The position numbers were made by a program, and so were the translations under genes. The notes under the pieces were generated by a model. The model saw only the letters and a program-made list of their open reading frames with translations, was not told the origin of the DNA and did not search any database. Of a stretch of DNA of 64,000 nucleotides, positions 1 through 10,469 are shown piece by piece (position 1 is the first letter of the stretch; each line of letters starts with the position of its first letter). This stretch comes from BD2-11 clade cluster bacterium bin43 (GTDB lineage: Bacteria; Gemmatimonadota; Gemmatimonadetes; Longimicrobiales; Gaopeijiaceae): the NCBI GenBank assembly GCA_002238605.1, contig MPMR01000017.1, positions 1 to 64,000 of the forward strand. The letters are read 5' to 3'.

Positions 1-254
1 CCTCCGCCTCCCGCTTCGCCGCCAACCAGCTCCGGCTCCTCTTCTCCGCCTTCGCCTCGATCCTCTTCGACGCCCTGCGCCGTGCGCTCCACGGCACGCG
101 CCTGGCCCGCGCCACCGCCGGAACCCTCCGGCTCAAGCTCCTCAAGATCGGTGCCCGCGTCATCGTCTCCATCCGGCGGCTCAAGGTCGCGATGGACTCC
201 GCACACCCCTCCGCGACCGCCTTCGCCCGGGTCCACGCACGATTGCCCGCGTAG
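1..254 (+). pseudogene. IS1380-family transposase, C-terminal fragment (cut by window edge)
   Basis: The open frame enters at base 3 and ends at the TAG at 252-254, giving about 83 residues with no start inside the window. The fragment reads RFAANQLRLLFSAFA followed by GTLRLKLLKIGA, which I recognise as the C-terminal end of IS1380-family DDE transposases, where an (F/R)FAANQLRL-like segment and a TLRLKLLKIGA segment are conserved. The rest of the protein lies to the left of the window, so I cannot tell whether the element is intact. It lies on the opposite strand to the next gene and its 3' flank runs up to that gene's stop codon. The assignment rests on motif recall, not on a search. Confidence 0.75.
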
Positions 255-481
255 TTCCCACGCACTCCGGACATCCTCTCGGCAAGACCGCCGGGACCCG
301 TGCGCCCCGCGAGCAGTGAAGACCCCTTCAGCCAGCAGTTCTCCCCGTCTCTCGCCTCTCACACGACGAAACCGGGACCCTTCCCGCCCTGCAACCCGGT
401 TGACCCGCCCAACCACGGCCTCAATCCTTCATTCCACACCCAAATCCGCCACCCTGTGAGAAATCCGGGCTAGTCCCTCGT
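255..481. mobile_element. 3' flank of the IS1380-type element, with a possible right terminal repeat near 451-474
   Basis: These 227 bases hold no supported gene. They run from the transposase stop to the stop codon of the next gene on the minus strand. Near the right side lies tgagaaatccgggctag; read inward on the minus strand it begins ctagcccggatttctcac, which resembles an insertion-sequence terminal inverted repeat. The matching left end is outside the window, so the boundary cannot be proven here. Confidence 0.4.
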
Positions 482-1732
482 TCATCGGATCTGCGGCGGC
501 AATCGCCTGACGGTGATGACCGGTACGTCAAACTCGTCCCTGCCGAGGAAGGCAGCCAGACCGTCGGGACCGAAGGCGTCCGGCATTTCGAGCCGTCCGG
601 CGGGCAAGGTACCAATGTAGCTCCCGTCCGGTGCGAGCACGTCGATCGGACCCGGCTCGCCTGTACCCGGCTCCGTGCTCCGCTCGACCCACAGGTTACC
701 ATCCCAAGTTGCCCGGAGAGCCGCGATCACGGGCACTTCGGGGAAGAACTGCATGTTCTCGATCGCTTCCAAGTGAACAGATCGAAAGCGATCAAGGATC
801 GCTTGGGCCGTTGGAGGCACTGCTTGTCCCGCGCGGACCGTAACTTCCCGATTGCGACGCGCTTCGAGGCGGCGCTCGCGTTCGCCGCGTCTCATCGCCT
901 CCGTCACGGGCAGGGGCCGCAGGGGTCGCCGAAGGATGTGAGTGACTTCACCGAGATTGTCGGCGAGCCTGATGGCCCAGGCGGAGGAATCCGCAAAGGC
1001 GACACCGCCCGACGGCAGTGCATCGAACAGCACTTCGGGTTCGAATCCCCACACCTCGCCTACCACATCCTCGATGTCTCCGAATCGGGGGCCTTGGTCC
1101 TCCCGGCCCAGGGGCGTCCAAGGCTCCAGCAACGTCCGCTCCGCCAGGTCGCCCGAAGACAGGTCGACACCTACGATGGAGCGCCCGCTCCGGCCAATCA
1201 GCGTCCAGGTGTCCGTCCTCTGCGGACGGAGGTCCGGGCGGGTCCTGATTTCAAGGCCCACACTCACTTCGCGCACCATGCGGTCGAAATCGCCGCGGGA
1301 ATCGAACACGTGGTATGCCTGATGCATCACGTCTTCGACCGCAGTGCGGCCGTCCGCCCAAACAATGAGCTGCACGGCCGCCCGGAACTCCCCCGGACCC
1401 TCACCGACACGGCCAAAGTCGTGTACATGCCTCCCGGCCACGTCCACCACTACGACCCGCTCACCGCCCCCGGTGCCCGGCCCGTCAAGCAGGTAGAGGT
1501 TCCCCGCAGCATCGAAGCCCATGCTCCGGATGGAGGAGAACTCCTCCCATCGGTCCAGCGCGTCCGCAGAGCCTATGCGGTACACCAACTCGAAATCCGG
1601 TGAGAGAGGGAGGTCCTCCTCCGGCAGGTCGACAACCTCCTGCGCGAAGAGACCGATGGCTCCGGTGGCCGATATCAGGGCTCCCGCGATCCCCATTCCT
1701 CCGATGGCCAATGCTCGCAGATTCTGATGCAT
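482..1732 (-). CDS. Secreted 6-bladed beta-propeller protein
   Basis: A 416-residue protein read from the ATG at 1732; a TTG three codons upstream is an alternative. The first ~31 residues form a hydrophobic signal sequence ending near GAIGLFAQ. Around residue 110 it has [11 protein letters not shown], the GxGPGEF-type strand motif of the 6-bladed beta-propeller (NHL/TolB-like) proteins that are expanded in Gemmatimonadota. The rest alternates short beta-strand stretches with Asp/Gly turns ([29 protein letters not shown]). Function and ligand are unknown; these proteins are generally secreted or envelope-bound. An inverted repeat about 44 bases upstream (1776-1793) could regulate it. Its 3' end abuts the insertion-sequence remnant. 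Confidence 0.8.
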   Translation of the reverse strand: MHQNLRALAIGGMGIAGALISATGAIGLFAQEVVDLPEEDLPLSPDFELVYRIGSADALDRWEEFSSIRSMGFDAAGNLYLLDGPGTGGGERVVVVDVAGRHVHDFGRVGEGPGEFRAAVQLIVWADGRTAVEDVMHQAYHVFDSRGDFDRMVREVSVGLEIRTRPDLRPQRTDTWTLIGRSGRSIVGVDLSSGDLAERTLLEPWTPLGREDQGPRFGDIEDVVGEVWGFEPEVLFDALPSGGVAFADSSAWAIRLADNLGEVTHILRRPLRPLPVTEAMRRGERERRLEARRNREVTVRAGQAVPPTAQAILDRFRSVHLEAIENMQFFPEVPVIAALRATWDGNLWVERSTEPGTGEPGPIDVLAPDGSYIGTLPAGRLEMPDAFGPDGLAAFLGRDEFDVPVITVRRLPPQIR

Positions 1733-1741
1733 TGCAGACAA

Positions 1742-2427
1742 TGCCCCACTCGACTAAGGGTGGTCTCAGGCCTATCTACGATATCTGTCGTAGTTCCGGC
1801 GCGCAAGGAGCACTGACCGGCCGCCGAGGCGAGGTCCATCAGCCGTATGGCGGCACGTTGGCGGCTGCGGAGCTCTGCTCGGAGGTCGTCATTCCGGTCG
1901 AAGATGCGCACGCGACGATGATGGGACATTGCAAGCGCAGTCAGATCGGCAGTCCGAGTTCTGGCCTGAGCCTCAGGCGGTCCAGACGGGCCGACTACCC
2001 ATGTCGGGAACGGCCAATGGGGACCATCAAGAGGGACTCCCGGCGAATCAGAATCTCCGTCGGCGGCTCGATATTCCCGCGTGGCAAGCGCGCTGGTAAA
2101 AGTACCTCACACCTCCCCGAGTCTCCAACAATTCGGGATGAGAGGCTCGATAAGCCCGGCCAAGCCAAGAGCATGCCCATTTCGTGCCGGAGATGAAATC
2201 TGGTCACAAGCAGGAATCGGAAACCCCCACCGCAACCTCCTCGCCCTTGGAATACGGGAGCCGCAGGGACACCCCGTCTCCATCCTCCCGCGTGATCACC
2301 CTCTGGAGAGCGGCGTGCTCGCTGTACACGGGACAGGGATACAGGTGCGCGTGGAGGGACACGAGCCATGCGCGGAGAACCGGATCGTGAGGAGCGCAGA
2401 CGGTGGTTTCAGGTCCACAAGCAGCGA
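1742..2427. other. 686-base stretch without a supported gene
   Basis: This lies between the two propeller genes, both on the minus strand. It holds the inverted repeat at 1776-1793 near its left side. Short open frames exist on both strands (for example complement 2204-2515, overlapping the end of the upstream propeller gene), but none has a recognisable domain, a convincing start or coding-like composition. It could contain a decayed gene; I see nothing firm. Confidence 0.5.
1776..1793 (-). promoter_or_regulatory. Inverted repeat upstream of the propeller gene, possible BlaI/MecI-type operator
   Basis: The site reads ctacga-tatctg-tcgtag: two perfect 6-base half sites around a 6-base centre, in an AT-richer patch about 44 bases before the ATG at 1732. 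The TACGAC-type half site is reminiscent of operators bound by BlaI/MecI winged-helix repressors, but no such regulator gene is nearby, so that link is inference. Confidence 0.4.
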
Positions 2428-3558
2428 TCACCGTACCAATCGTGGCTGGAACACCAAGACACGCACATCGCCAGACGCGACCTCTTCCGCCGTGTACATC
2501 ATGCCGCTGGCGCAAACCGGGGCGAGCGTGTTTTCGAAGCGAAGCTGTGCCAGAACCCGCCCGCTGGCGGTCTCAATGACTTCCACCATGGTATCCAGCA
2601 CCCGCTCATTCCACGCGGGATTCGGGCGCTCCGGCGGCCCGGGAGCCCAGTCCTCGTCGGGAACCAGCGAATATGTCCAAAGCAGGCCGTCCGAGGATTC
2701 CCAAACGTGGGTGAGCCAAGAAGGCGGCGGCTCGCTCACATACATTTCATCAGAAGGGGCGTTGTTCAATGGGAACCAATCGACCCCATCGCGAACCAGC
2801 ATGTATTCCAAGGAATCAGCGTGTGCCCACCGGTGCAGTTCGTACTTCCAACCGCTGGCGGTCCAAAAACCACCGTGGGCACCACTGCTCACCACCCACT
2901 GATCCAGATCCGCCAGATCGGTGGCCACCCCTCCGAAGGATCGCACTTCTCCGGCATCACGGTCCACTAGGGAAAAGCGATCTTCCGAGTCGCCCGCCAA
3001 GCCCGAAGGTCGCCCGTGAACCAGCAGTTGCCCGCCTTCCAGCAACGCCAGGGACTGGATGCGGCGTGGCAAGCGAACGGTGCCCACGGCTTCACTATCG
3101 AGCAAGGTGGTCAATCGCAGATAAGAGTTGTCAGCAACCAGCACCACGTCGTCCGATTCAACGACGATGTGAAGATCCGTGCCGTACTCCCCTGGACCCT
3201 GTCCAGATCGCCCGATTGTATGGAGCATCGACCCGCCTGAATCGTATACCCCAATCTGACCGCCCCCGACAAGCCCGCTGACCGCCCACGTTCGGTTGGG
3301 AAACTGAGCAACCATGCAAGGCCAGACGCTCACGTCGGGGCGAATCGAAGCTGAATCGTCGTCGGCACCAAGTCTTGCCACTTCAACGAGTTCGATGGAG
3401 CACCCGGGACACTCCTCGGTGTCGAGGACCTGTCGGATGGCGTGTACGGCCTCGGGAGTCTCATCATTGCCACAGCCCACAACTGTCAACAGCACGAGTG
3501 GCAACGCGACTCCAAGTCGCAAACGAGGCGCCAGCCGAATGCAGAGAGGGGCGGTCAC
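2428..3558 (-). CDS. 6-bladed beta-propeller lipoprotein
   Basis: A 376-residue protein. Residues ~10-29 are a lipoprotein signal sequence ending in LLTVVGCGND, where the Cys would be lipidated, so it is probably anchored in the envelope. Around residue 115 it has IGRSGQGPGEYG, the GxGPGEY motif of the 6-bladed beta-propeller family, and it ends in LVFQPRLVR, a plausible C-terminal strand. It also carries a pair of cysteines in TEECPGCSIE just after the signal region, a CxxC that might form a disulfide. It is on the same strand as the next propeller gene but 686 bases away, so co-transcription is doubtful. No substrate can be proposed. Confidence 0.78.
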   Translation of the reverse strand: MTAPLCIRLAPRLRLGVALPLVLLTVVGCGNDETPEAVHAIRQVLDTEECPGCSIELVEVARLGADDDSASIRPDVSVWPCMVAQFPNRTWAVSGLVGGGQIGVYDSGGSMLHTIGRSGQGPGEYGTDLHIVVESDDVVLVADNSYLRLTTLLDSEAVGTVRLPRRIQSLALLEGGQLLVHGRPSGLAGDSEDRFSLVDRDAGEVRSFGGVATDLADLDQWVVSSGAHGGFWTASGWKYELHRWAHADSLEYMLVRDGVDWFPLNNAPSDEMYVSEPPPSWLTHVWESSDGLLWTYSLVPDEDWAPGPPERPNPAWNERVLDTMVEVIETASGRVLAQLRFENTLAPVCASGMMYTAEEVASGDVRVLVFQPRLVR

Positions 3559-3805
3559 CTGGATGTCCTGCGGAGGCCAGCCGCCCGATTACGACGCCAG
3601 CGTGCGTTGCGAACGTACGCTTCCAGGTAGGCGGGACCAGGGCTCCCCTGGAAGAGCAGCAACTTCCACGCGGCGGGTGAGCGGAGCCGTGGGGATAGAG
3701 GCCAACCGCAACGATCGGAGGATCCGTTCGAAACGCTTCGGCGACTCCCGCCATCAGACGGCGATTCGCCCGCGGTTTCGGCAGACTCGCCGGCTGGCCG
3801 GCCCA

Positions 3806-4426
3806 TCAGTCTGCCATTTTGGCAGGTCGGTGACCTGAGGTCTCGGCCTCCCGCCCCCACGGCCGCACAAACGTCTCCGGCTCCACCCCCAGCCCGTCGG
3901 CCACGCGGGTGATGTAGTTGAAATACCCGATCACCTGGGTCGCGTCGTGGATCGCCCGGTCGTCGAAGCCGTGGCCGCGCAACACGTCCAGGTCGTCCGC
4001 CCCCACTTCCGCCTGCCTGAGCGTCAGCTTCTCCGCGTATCCGCACAGCGCCTGGTCCGCCTCGGACAGTCCCGCCTCACGCCAGTCGCGCACGATGGCG
4101 TGCACGAAGGCGTCCCGCTCCTCGTCGCTCTCGAACAGCTCCTCGATCTCTTCCCGGAGATCATGCGCGTGCGCCTGCTCTCAGTAGAAGCAGCCGTTCA
4201 CCTTCGAGGTGACCACCGCGAGCATCTCGCGGCGCCATCGGTTCAGTGGCGAGGACCCGAACATGAGGGTTCGGTAGAACCCCATGGTGGTCTGCATGAC
4301 CCGGGGGTTCAGGCTCATCACCCGCACGATGTTCCAGATCCGGCCGGCCCGGTCCTGCGCTTCGCCGTAGAGCCTGCGCAGGAGGCCGGTGGCTTCGGAT
4401 TCGGAGATCTGTCTGATGTTGGACAT
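3806..4426 (-). CDS. Selenocysteine-containing AhpD-like / carboxymuconolactone decarboxylase-family peroxidase
   Basis: The frame from ATG 4426 to TGA 3806 is 206 codons with one internal TGA at complement 4181-4183 (codon 82). Before it the frame reads MLAVVTSKVNGCFY; after it EQAHAHDLREEIEEL and continues in frame through YAEKLTLRQAEVG and VIGYFNYITRVADGLGVEP. This is one peroxidase-related protein of the AhpD/CMD superfamily. These enzymes use a CxxCxxxH motif to reduce peroxides; here it reads C-F-Y-[UGA]-E-Q-A-H, so the TGA replaces the second catalytic cysteine, with the His four residues on. A perfect hairpin follows (separate entry). I therefore read the TGA as selenocysteine. Split into ORFs of 81 and 99 residues, neither half would be functional. 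It lies 40 bases downstream of the outer-membrane barrel gene. Confidence 0.85.
4145..4162 (-). promoter_or_regulatory. Putative bacterial SECIS hairpin for the AhpD-like selenoprotein
   Basis: On the coding strand, 18 nt after the UGA begins gatctc-cgggaa-gagatc: a perfect 6-bp stem with a 6-nt loop carrying GGG. The stem arms lie at +19 to +24 and +31 to +36 after the UGA and the apical GG at +26. Bacterial SECIS elements are stem-loops just downstream of UGA with a GG in the apical loop, bound by SelB. The hairpin in the second UGA gene (43723-43739) is in the same register. Confidence 0.8.
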
Positions 4427-4465
4427 GGGCAGGACTCGATGTCTGAATGGGGTCCTGGATCTCGC

Positions 4466-6391
4466 CTACCTCGAAACCCCTTCGAAGCTGGTGTTCACGC
4501 CCGAGCGCCGGCTGCGGACCATCTGGGCGTCGGCGAATCCGCGCACCAGGCCGATGAAGTCGCCGGTGCTCGCACGGAACATGGGCCCGCGTCCCGAGTC
4601 CGCGCCAACCGGCCAGGCCAGGTCGATGCGCGTCACCCGGACGCTGCCCGCCGGGAATCCCAGGCGCAGCCCGGCGCCGACCGACGTCTTCCAGCCGGTG
4701 TCCATGCCGAAGGGCACATCGCCTGCCCAGGCCCGTCCGGCATCGGCGAAGAAGGTGAGCCCCAGGTCCATGGAAGACGGGGCGGGCCACCCCAGGTCGA
4801 CGCGGTTCTCGAGCGAAGCGACCACCCGCCGGCCCGCGGGAAAGTCCTCTTCCTTGTATCCCCGGACCACCTCCCGGCCCCCGAGGGTGAGCTGGAAGGG
4901 CGAGATGGTGTTCCAGCCGCCGGCTGCGGAGACCCGCGCGACCAGCGTCCTCGCGACGCCCACGCCGGGTTGCCAGTACGCGAGCAGGTCGGCCTCCGAG
5001 AAGATGTCCCGCCAGCGCCCATCGACCTCGTCCTCGAACCTCACCCGCCGGGCTTCCGTCTCGGCATTCACCAGCAGCACCGCCGATGCCGACGCCACGC
5101 CCCCGAAGAACGAGACGCGGCCCATGAAGTCGCTCGCGAGTTCGGCCGGCGACGCGGGAGATGACTCGTCCTCCGTCGACAGCCACCCCAGCGGCAGCCG
5201 CGGCCCCAGCGTCAGGGACAGATCCAGGCCCTGCGGCACGCTCTGTTCCCCGCTCACCGCGTCCAGCCCGCGCCGGCTTTCGAAGCGCACCTTTCGCCGC
5301 GCAAGGAGCAGATTGAAGCGGGTGAGACCGTGCCCTCGCGTCTGGCCCGCGAGACGGGAGCCGATGCCCGGTTCGTCGTCGAGCAGATTGCCGAAATCCA
5401 GGCCCCGGACGAGCGACACGGAGTCCGGATACTCGTCGAAGCGAAGTGTTTCGCGGGTGATCCCGAAACCGAGCAGGGTCAGATCGCCCGGCTCCCCGAA
5501 GCGGTACGCCTGGGTGGCTTCGACGCGCTCTCCGTACACCGGCAGGAGCGCGTAGCTGTAGTCCAGCGAGGGGTCGAGCACGTACGGAAAGAGCGACTCC
5601 CGACGATGGAAGCGCAGACGCCCCGCGAATCGCCCCACTTCTCCCACGAAGGGGTACACCAGCATCGCGTCCGTGAAGCCGCCCGAGCGCGTGCGGCCCG
5701 CGTTGAGGCGCCCGTCCAGCCGCGTGCCGCCGAGGCGCGTGGAGTGCAGGGTGATCCCGTAGTCGCGGCGCTGCTTGCGCTCCTGATAGAAGGCGCCGAT
5801 CAGGTTGCCCGAGCCGAGGAAGTTCTCCTCCACCATGCTCGCGCCCTCGAACTGCGGCCCGTCGTCGACGGTCACGTCGATCTGGATCTTGGTGGTCCAC
5901 TCGTCGCGGGTCGTCACCCGCACGTGGCGGGTGCCGTCCGGCTGGGGCTCGGCGACGATGTCCGCGGTAGCGATGAAGCCGAGTTCGCGCAGGATGCGTT
6001 CGGACTCCTCGAAGAGAAACTGGTCCGGGCAGTCCCCCTCGCCGAACAGCAGCTCGCCGGCGATGAATCCCTCGCGCGTGTCGACGTGCATGAAGTTGGC
6101 GAGCCCGCGGGTCCAGCGCAGGATGCGCGGTTGGGACGGAGGTCCCGGATCGAAGATGGGCCGGCTTTCGATGACGATGCGCGAGACCGGTCCGGCCTCG
6201 CAGGCAAGGTCGTCCCCGGGCTCCTGTGCGCGCGCCGGAGCCACGGCCGCGAGCCCGAACAGCAGGCAGCCGAGCAGGCCGCGGCAGCGGGCCGCCAGCG
6301 GACGAGTGCCGGCAACCCGAAGGAGACCGGACGGGCGGACGAAGACGGAAGCCGCGCCCGCAGGCGGAGCCGGAACTGCGAGATGAGGCAA
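4466..6391 (-). CDS. BamA/TamA-family (Omp85-type) outer-membrane protein
   Basis: About 641 residues if started at the TTG at 6391; an in-frame ATG at 6487 would add 32 residues. I prefer the shorter form because the signal sequence (LLGCLLFGLAAVAPARA, cleavage before QEPGDD) is then nearer the N terminus. A periplasmic POTRA-like part (GELLFGEGDCPDQFLFEESE, ILRELGFIATADI, VRVTTRDEWTT) precedes a long beta-barrel with alternating strands. It ends with the Omp85-like features FQLTLGGREVVRGY (the barrel lumen VRGY motif), FADAGRAWAGD and GAGLRLGFPAGSVRVTRIDLAWP. Members insert or secrete proteins at the outer membrane; the client here is unknown. The open frame runs on antisense to pckA, but that extension is a composition artefact. 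Confidence 0.85.
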   Translation of the reverse strand: MPHLAVPAPPAGAASVFVRPSGLLRVAGTRPLAARCRGLLGCLLFGLAAVAPARAQEPGDDLACEAGPVSRIVIESRPIFDPGPPSQPRILRWTRGLANFMHVDTREGFIAGELLFGEGDCPDQFLFEESERILRELGFIATADIVAEPQPDGTRHVRVTTRDEWTTKIQIDVTVDDGPQFEGASMVEENFLGSGNLIGAFYQERKQRRDYGITLHSTRLGGTRLDGRLNAGRTRSGGFTDAMLVYPFVGEVGRFAGRLRFHRRESLFPYVLDPSLDYSYALLPVYGERVEATQAYRFGEPGDLTLLGFGITRETLRFDEYPDSVSLVRGLDFGNLLDDEPGIGSRLAGQTRGHGLTRFNLLLARRKVRFESRRGLDAVSGEQSVPQGLDLSLTLGPRLPLGWLSTEDESSPASPAELASDFMGRVSFFGGVASASAVLLVNAETEARRVRFEDEVDGRWRDIFSEADLLAYWQPGVGVARTLVARVSAAGGWNTISPFQLTLGGREVVRGYKEEDFPAGRRVVASLENRVDLGWPAPSSMDLGLTFFADAGRAWAGDVPFGMDTGWKTSVGAGLRLGFPAGSVRVTRIDLAWPVGADSGRGPMFRASTGDFIGLVRGFADAQMVRSRRSGVNTSFEGVSR

Positions 6392-6533
6392 AGGAGCCGT
6401 GGAATCTTGCCCGGAGGGAAGTTTGACTCGGAACCGGCGGGAAAACGCCCCCGAAAACCGGTAATCTGCCCGAAGTCGACCTTCCATGCTATGGCGCCCG
6501 CCGGTCCGATGTTCCCGGGCGGCTGCGCCCCCG

Positions 6534-6563
6534 TTGACCCTCGCCCGTTCTCGCGAATAAAAT
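6534..6563 (+). promoter_or_regulatory. Sigma-70-type promoter for pckA
   Basis: TTGACC at 6534-6539 and TAAAAT at 6558-6563 are separated by 18 bases, five of six matches to each housekeeping consensus hexamer, in one of the few AT-rich spots of the region. The start site would be near 6570, leaving about a 100-base leader before the pckA ATG. It also lies upstream of the divergent barrel gene. Confidence 0.6.
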
Positions 6564-6670
6564 TGGAACCGTTGTCTCCTCCGCGCGGCGTCGGGATTCG
6601 AGAGGCCCCGCGGAGGCTCGTGTTTTGGGCCGCTGACCTCGTCCATCCAACCCGGAGTCCCCCGGATCCA

Positions 6671-8287
<1,617 letters not shown>

Positions 8288-8361
8288 CGCCGAATCACCG
8301 GGTCCGAGCGAGCGCCGGGATCCGAAAACCGGGCTGAGACAGCGCCGGGACAGGAGCCGAA

Positions 8362-8826
8362 ATGGCGAAGAAACACTGGCTGATGAAGACCGAGCCGGGC
8401 GTCTACTCGATCGACGACCTGGAGCGGGACGGGTACACCTGGTGGGAAGGCGTCCGCAACTACGGGGCCCGCAACAACATGCAGGCGATGAGCGTGGGCG
8501 ACGAGGTGCTCTTCTACCACAGCATGGCCAAGCCGCCCGGAGTCGCGGGGCTCGCGCGCGTGTGCAAGGAAGCCTATCCGGACCACTTCGCCTTCGATCC
8601 CGACGAGCACTACTACGACCCGAAGTCCGACCCCGCGAAGCCCCGCTGGTACATGGTCGACGTGGAGTTCGTCGAGAAGTTCCCCGAGGTGGTTGCGCTC
8701 AAGGACATCCGCCAGGTGTCGGCCCTGAGCGAGATGGTGCTGGTGAAGAACTCCCGCCTCTCGGTCCAGCCGGTGCGCGAGGGGGAGTTCGAGATCATCA
8801 GGACAATGGGCCGCGGCGAGGGCTGA
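8362..8826 (+). CDS. EVE domain-containing protein
   Basis: A 154-residue protein that is essentially one EVE domain (PUA-like fold; thymocyte nuclear protein 1 relatives). Conserved features are the start HWLMKTEPGVYSIDDL, then WWEGVRNYGARNNMQAMSVGDEVLFYHS, and the central PRWYMVDVEFVEKF. EVE domains are thought to bind modified bases in DNA or RNA; the physiological role in bacteria is not settled. It starts 75 bases after pckA on the same strand and may share its transcript. Complete and typical in length. Confidence 0.92.
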   Translation: MAKKHWLMKTEPGVYSIDDLERDGYTWWEGVRNYGARNNMQAMSVGDEVLFYHSMAKPPGVAGLARVCKEAYPDHFAFDPDEHYYDPKSDPAKPRWYMVDVEFVEKFPEVVALKDIRQVSALSEMVLVKNSRLSVQPVREGEFEIIRTMGRGEG

Positions 8827-8895
8827 GTCCCGTCCTGAGCCGGCGTCCCATCGCGCCATTGCTCCGCCCGCGCACGCGCCGGTAGACTTCCCTCC

Positions 8896-10257
8896 ATGTC
8901 CTTCCGGAACGCGCCCGCCCTGATCCGCGACCCGATATGGGGCTCCATCCGGCTGGACGCGACCGCGGTCCGCATCACGGACGCCCCCGCCTTCCAGCGG
9001 CTGCGCTACATCCGCCAGCTCGGGCTGGCCCACCTGGTCTACCCGGGCGCCACCCACACCCGCTTCGCCCACGTGCTCGGCGTGTACCACCTGGTGAGCA
9101 CCGCCCTGCGCGCGCTGCGGGAGCGGGAGCCCCTCCCCGACCACGTGTGGCGCGGCGCCGACCTGGTCCCGTACGCGGCACTCCTGCACGACATCGGCCA
9201 CTACCCCTTCTCGCACGCGCTAGACGACCTGCGCGGCGACGATCATCCGGGCGACCACGAGGCGGTCGCGGCGCACTTTCTCAAGTCACCCGGCGTGCGC
9301 GAGGCCCTGACCGGCCTGGGACCCGGGGCCGCCGAGGAGATCGGCGCGCTCATCCGCGGCGAGAGCACCGCCCCGCTGCGGGGTCTGGTGCACGGAAGCC
9401 TCGACATGGACAAGATGGACTACCTCAGGCGGGACGCCCGCTCCTGCGGGGTGCCCTACGGAGAGGTCGACGTCGAGCGCCTTCTGCAGGGCCTCGTCAT
9501 GCTCGAGGACCCGGAGACCGGCGCATTCGAGCTGGGGGTGGGAGAAAAGGCGGTCAGCGCGCTGGAATCCCTCCTGTTCGCCAAGTATCAGATGTTCCGG
9601 AACGTGTATTGGCACCACGGGGTGCGCGCGGCCACGGTGCTCTGCGCGCGCATCGTCAACGACGCGGTGGCCGCCGGGCTGGTCGGGGGGCGTGAGCTGG
9701 CGGGCCCGACGGATGACGAGCTCCTGCATCTGATCGGTCGCCGCGCCGAGGCCCGCGGGGGACCCGTCGCCGACCGCATCCGCCGCCGCTGGCTCCCCGC
9801 CCTGCGGGCGCGGCGTCTTCCCAAGCGCGCCGCCGAACTCACCGCCGCCGACCTGGGCGACCGGAGTCTCCCTTCCTGGATCGAGGCCCCGGATCCGGAA
9901 CGCCGGCGGCGGGAGGACCAGCTTGCCGAAGCGCTCTCCCTGGAGCCCGGCGAGGTAGCGATCGACTTCCCCTGCAAGCCGGCCATGTTCCAGCTGGACC
10001 TACTGGTGCGCCGCCGCAACGGGCGTGCCGAGAGGCTCGGCAAGACCGGAATCCCCGGCGTCATCGATCTTCCCAGGGTCGCCCGCGAGCTCTACCGCAC
10101 CTCCCGCGTGCTGCGCGTCTTCACCTTCAGGAAGAGGTCTCTCACGCCCGACGAGGTCATCGGTCTGATTACGGAAACGAATCGAACCGATGCGTGGCCG
10201 GACCAGCGGTCGGTCTCATCTGTCGCCCGGTCGTCCGAGCGCAAGGAACCCCGCTGA
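8896..10257 (+). CDS. HD-domain phosphohydrolase (dNTPase-like)
   Basis: A 453-residue protein of the HD superfamily branch that includes SAMHD1 and bacterial dGTPase-like proteins. The metal site is visible as THTRFAHVLGVYHL (first His) and LLHDIGHYPFSH (the HD pair, residues ~96-107), and SLDMDKMDYLRRDA gives the later conserved Asp segment. Such enzymes remove triphosphate from dNTPs or hydrolyse phosphate esters; the exact substrate cannot be told from sequence. Residues ~330-430 form a variable C-terminal region, and the last 25 residues are low-complexity. It lies 69 bases after the EVE gene, same strand. Confidence 0.88.
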   Translation: MSFRNAPALIRDPIWGSIRLDATAVRITDAPAFQRLRYIRQLGLAHLVYPGATHTRFAHVLGVYHLVSTALRALREREPLPDHVWRGADLVPYAALLHDIGHYPFSHALDDLRGDDHPGDHEAVAAHFLKSPGVREALTGLGPGAAEEIGALIRGESTAPLRGLVHGSLDMDKMDYLRRDARSCGVPYGEVDVERLLQGLVMLEDPETGAFELGVGEKAVSALESLLFAKYQMFRNVYWHHGVRAATVLCARIVNDAVAAGLVGGRELAGPTDDELLHLIGRRAEARGGPVADRIRRRWLPALRARRLPKRAAELTAADLGDRSLPSWIEAPDPERRRREDQLAEALSLEPGEVAIDFPCKPAMFQLDLLVRRRNGRAERLGKTGIPGVIDLPRVARELYRTSRVLRVFTFRKRSLTPDEVIGLITETNRTDAWPDQRSVSSVARSSERKEPR

Positions 10258-10340
10258 CGGTGGGGTTTAGGATGCGTGGCACCTTTCCGCTGTGGCGGTG
10301 ACATCCCGGCTCATGCTGGCGAGCTGGATCGACACCGTTC

Positions 10341-10368
10341 TGGACAATCCTGGGAATCCTGTTACTTT
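10341..10368 (+). promoter_or_regulatory. Possible promoter before the sigma factor gene
   Basis: TGGACA (10341-10346) and TACTTT (10363-10368) with a 16-base spacer lie about 100 bases before the sigma factor ATG in a 212-base gap. The -35 is good and the -10 mediocre, so this is tentative. Confidence 0.35.
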
Positions 10369-10469
10369 TCAGGGCTGCGGACCTTACGTCTCGCGCGTGG
10401 GTACGCGGGGCCGACACGAATGCGATGCCAGCGCGCCGTCGCCGGAGCTGACAAGGAGACCGTTTTCAG

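Noticed and set aside
1025-1055. ggttcgaatcc, a tRNA T-loop-like string
   Set aside because: It lies within the coding sequence of the propeller gene, with no cloverleaf around it.
2204-2515. A 103-codon minus-strand frame ending in TGA at 2204-2206 after SCL, considered as another Sec gene or a decayed propeller end
   Set aside because: No family match for either side of the TGA, it overlaps the end of a real propeller gene, and no SECIS-like hairpin was seen after the stop.
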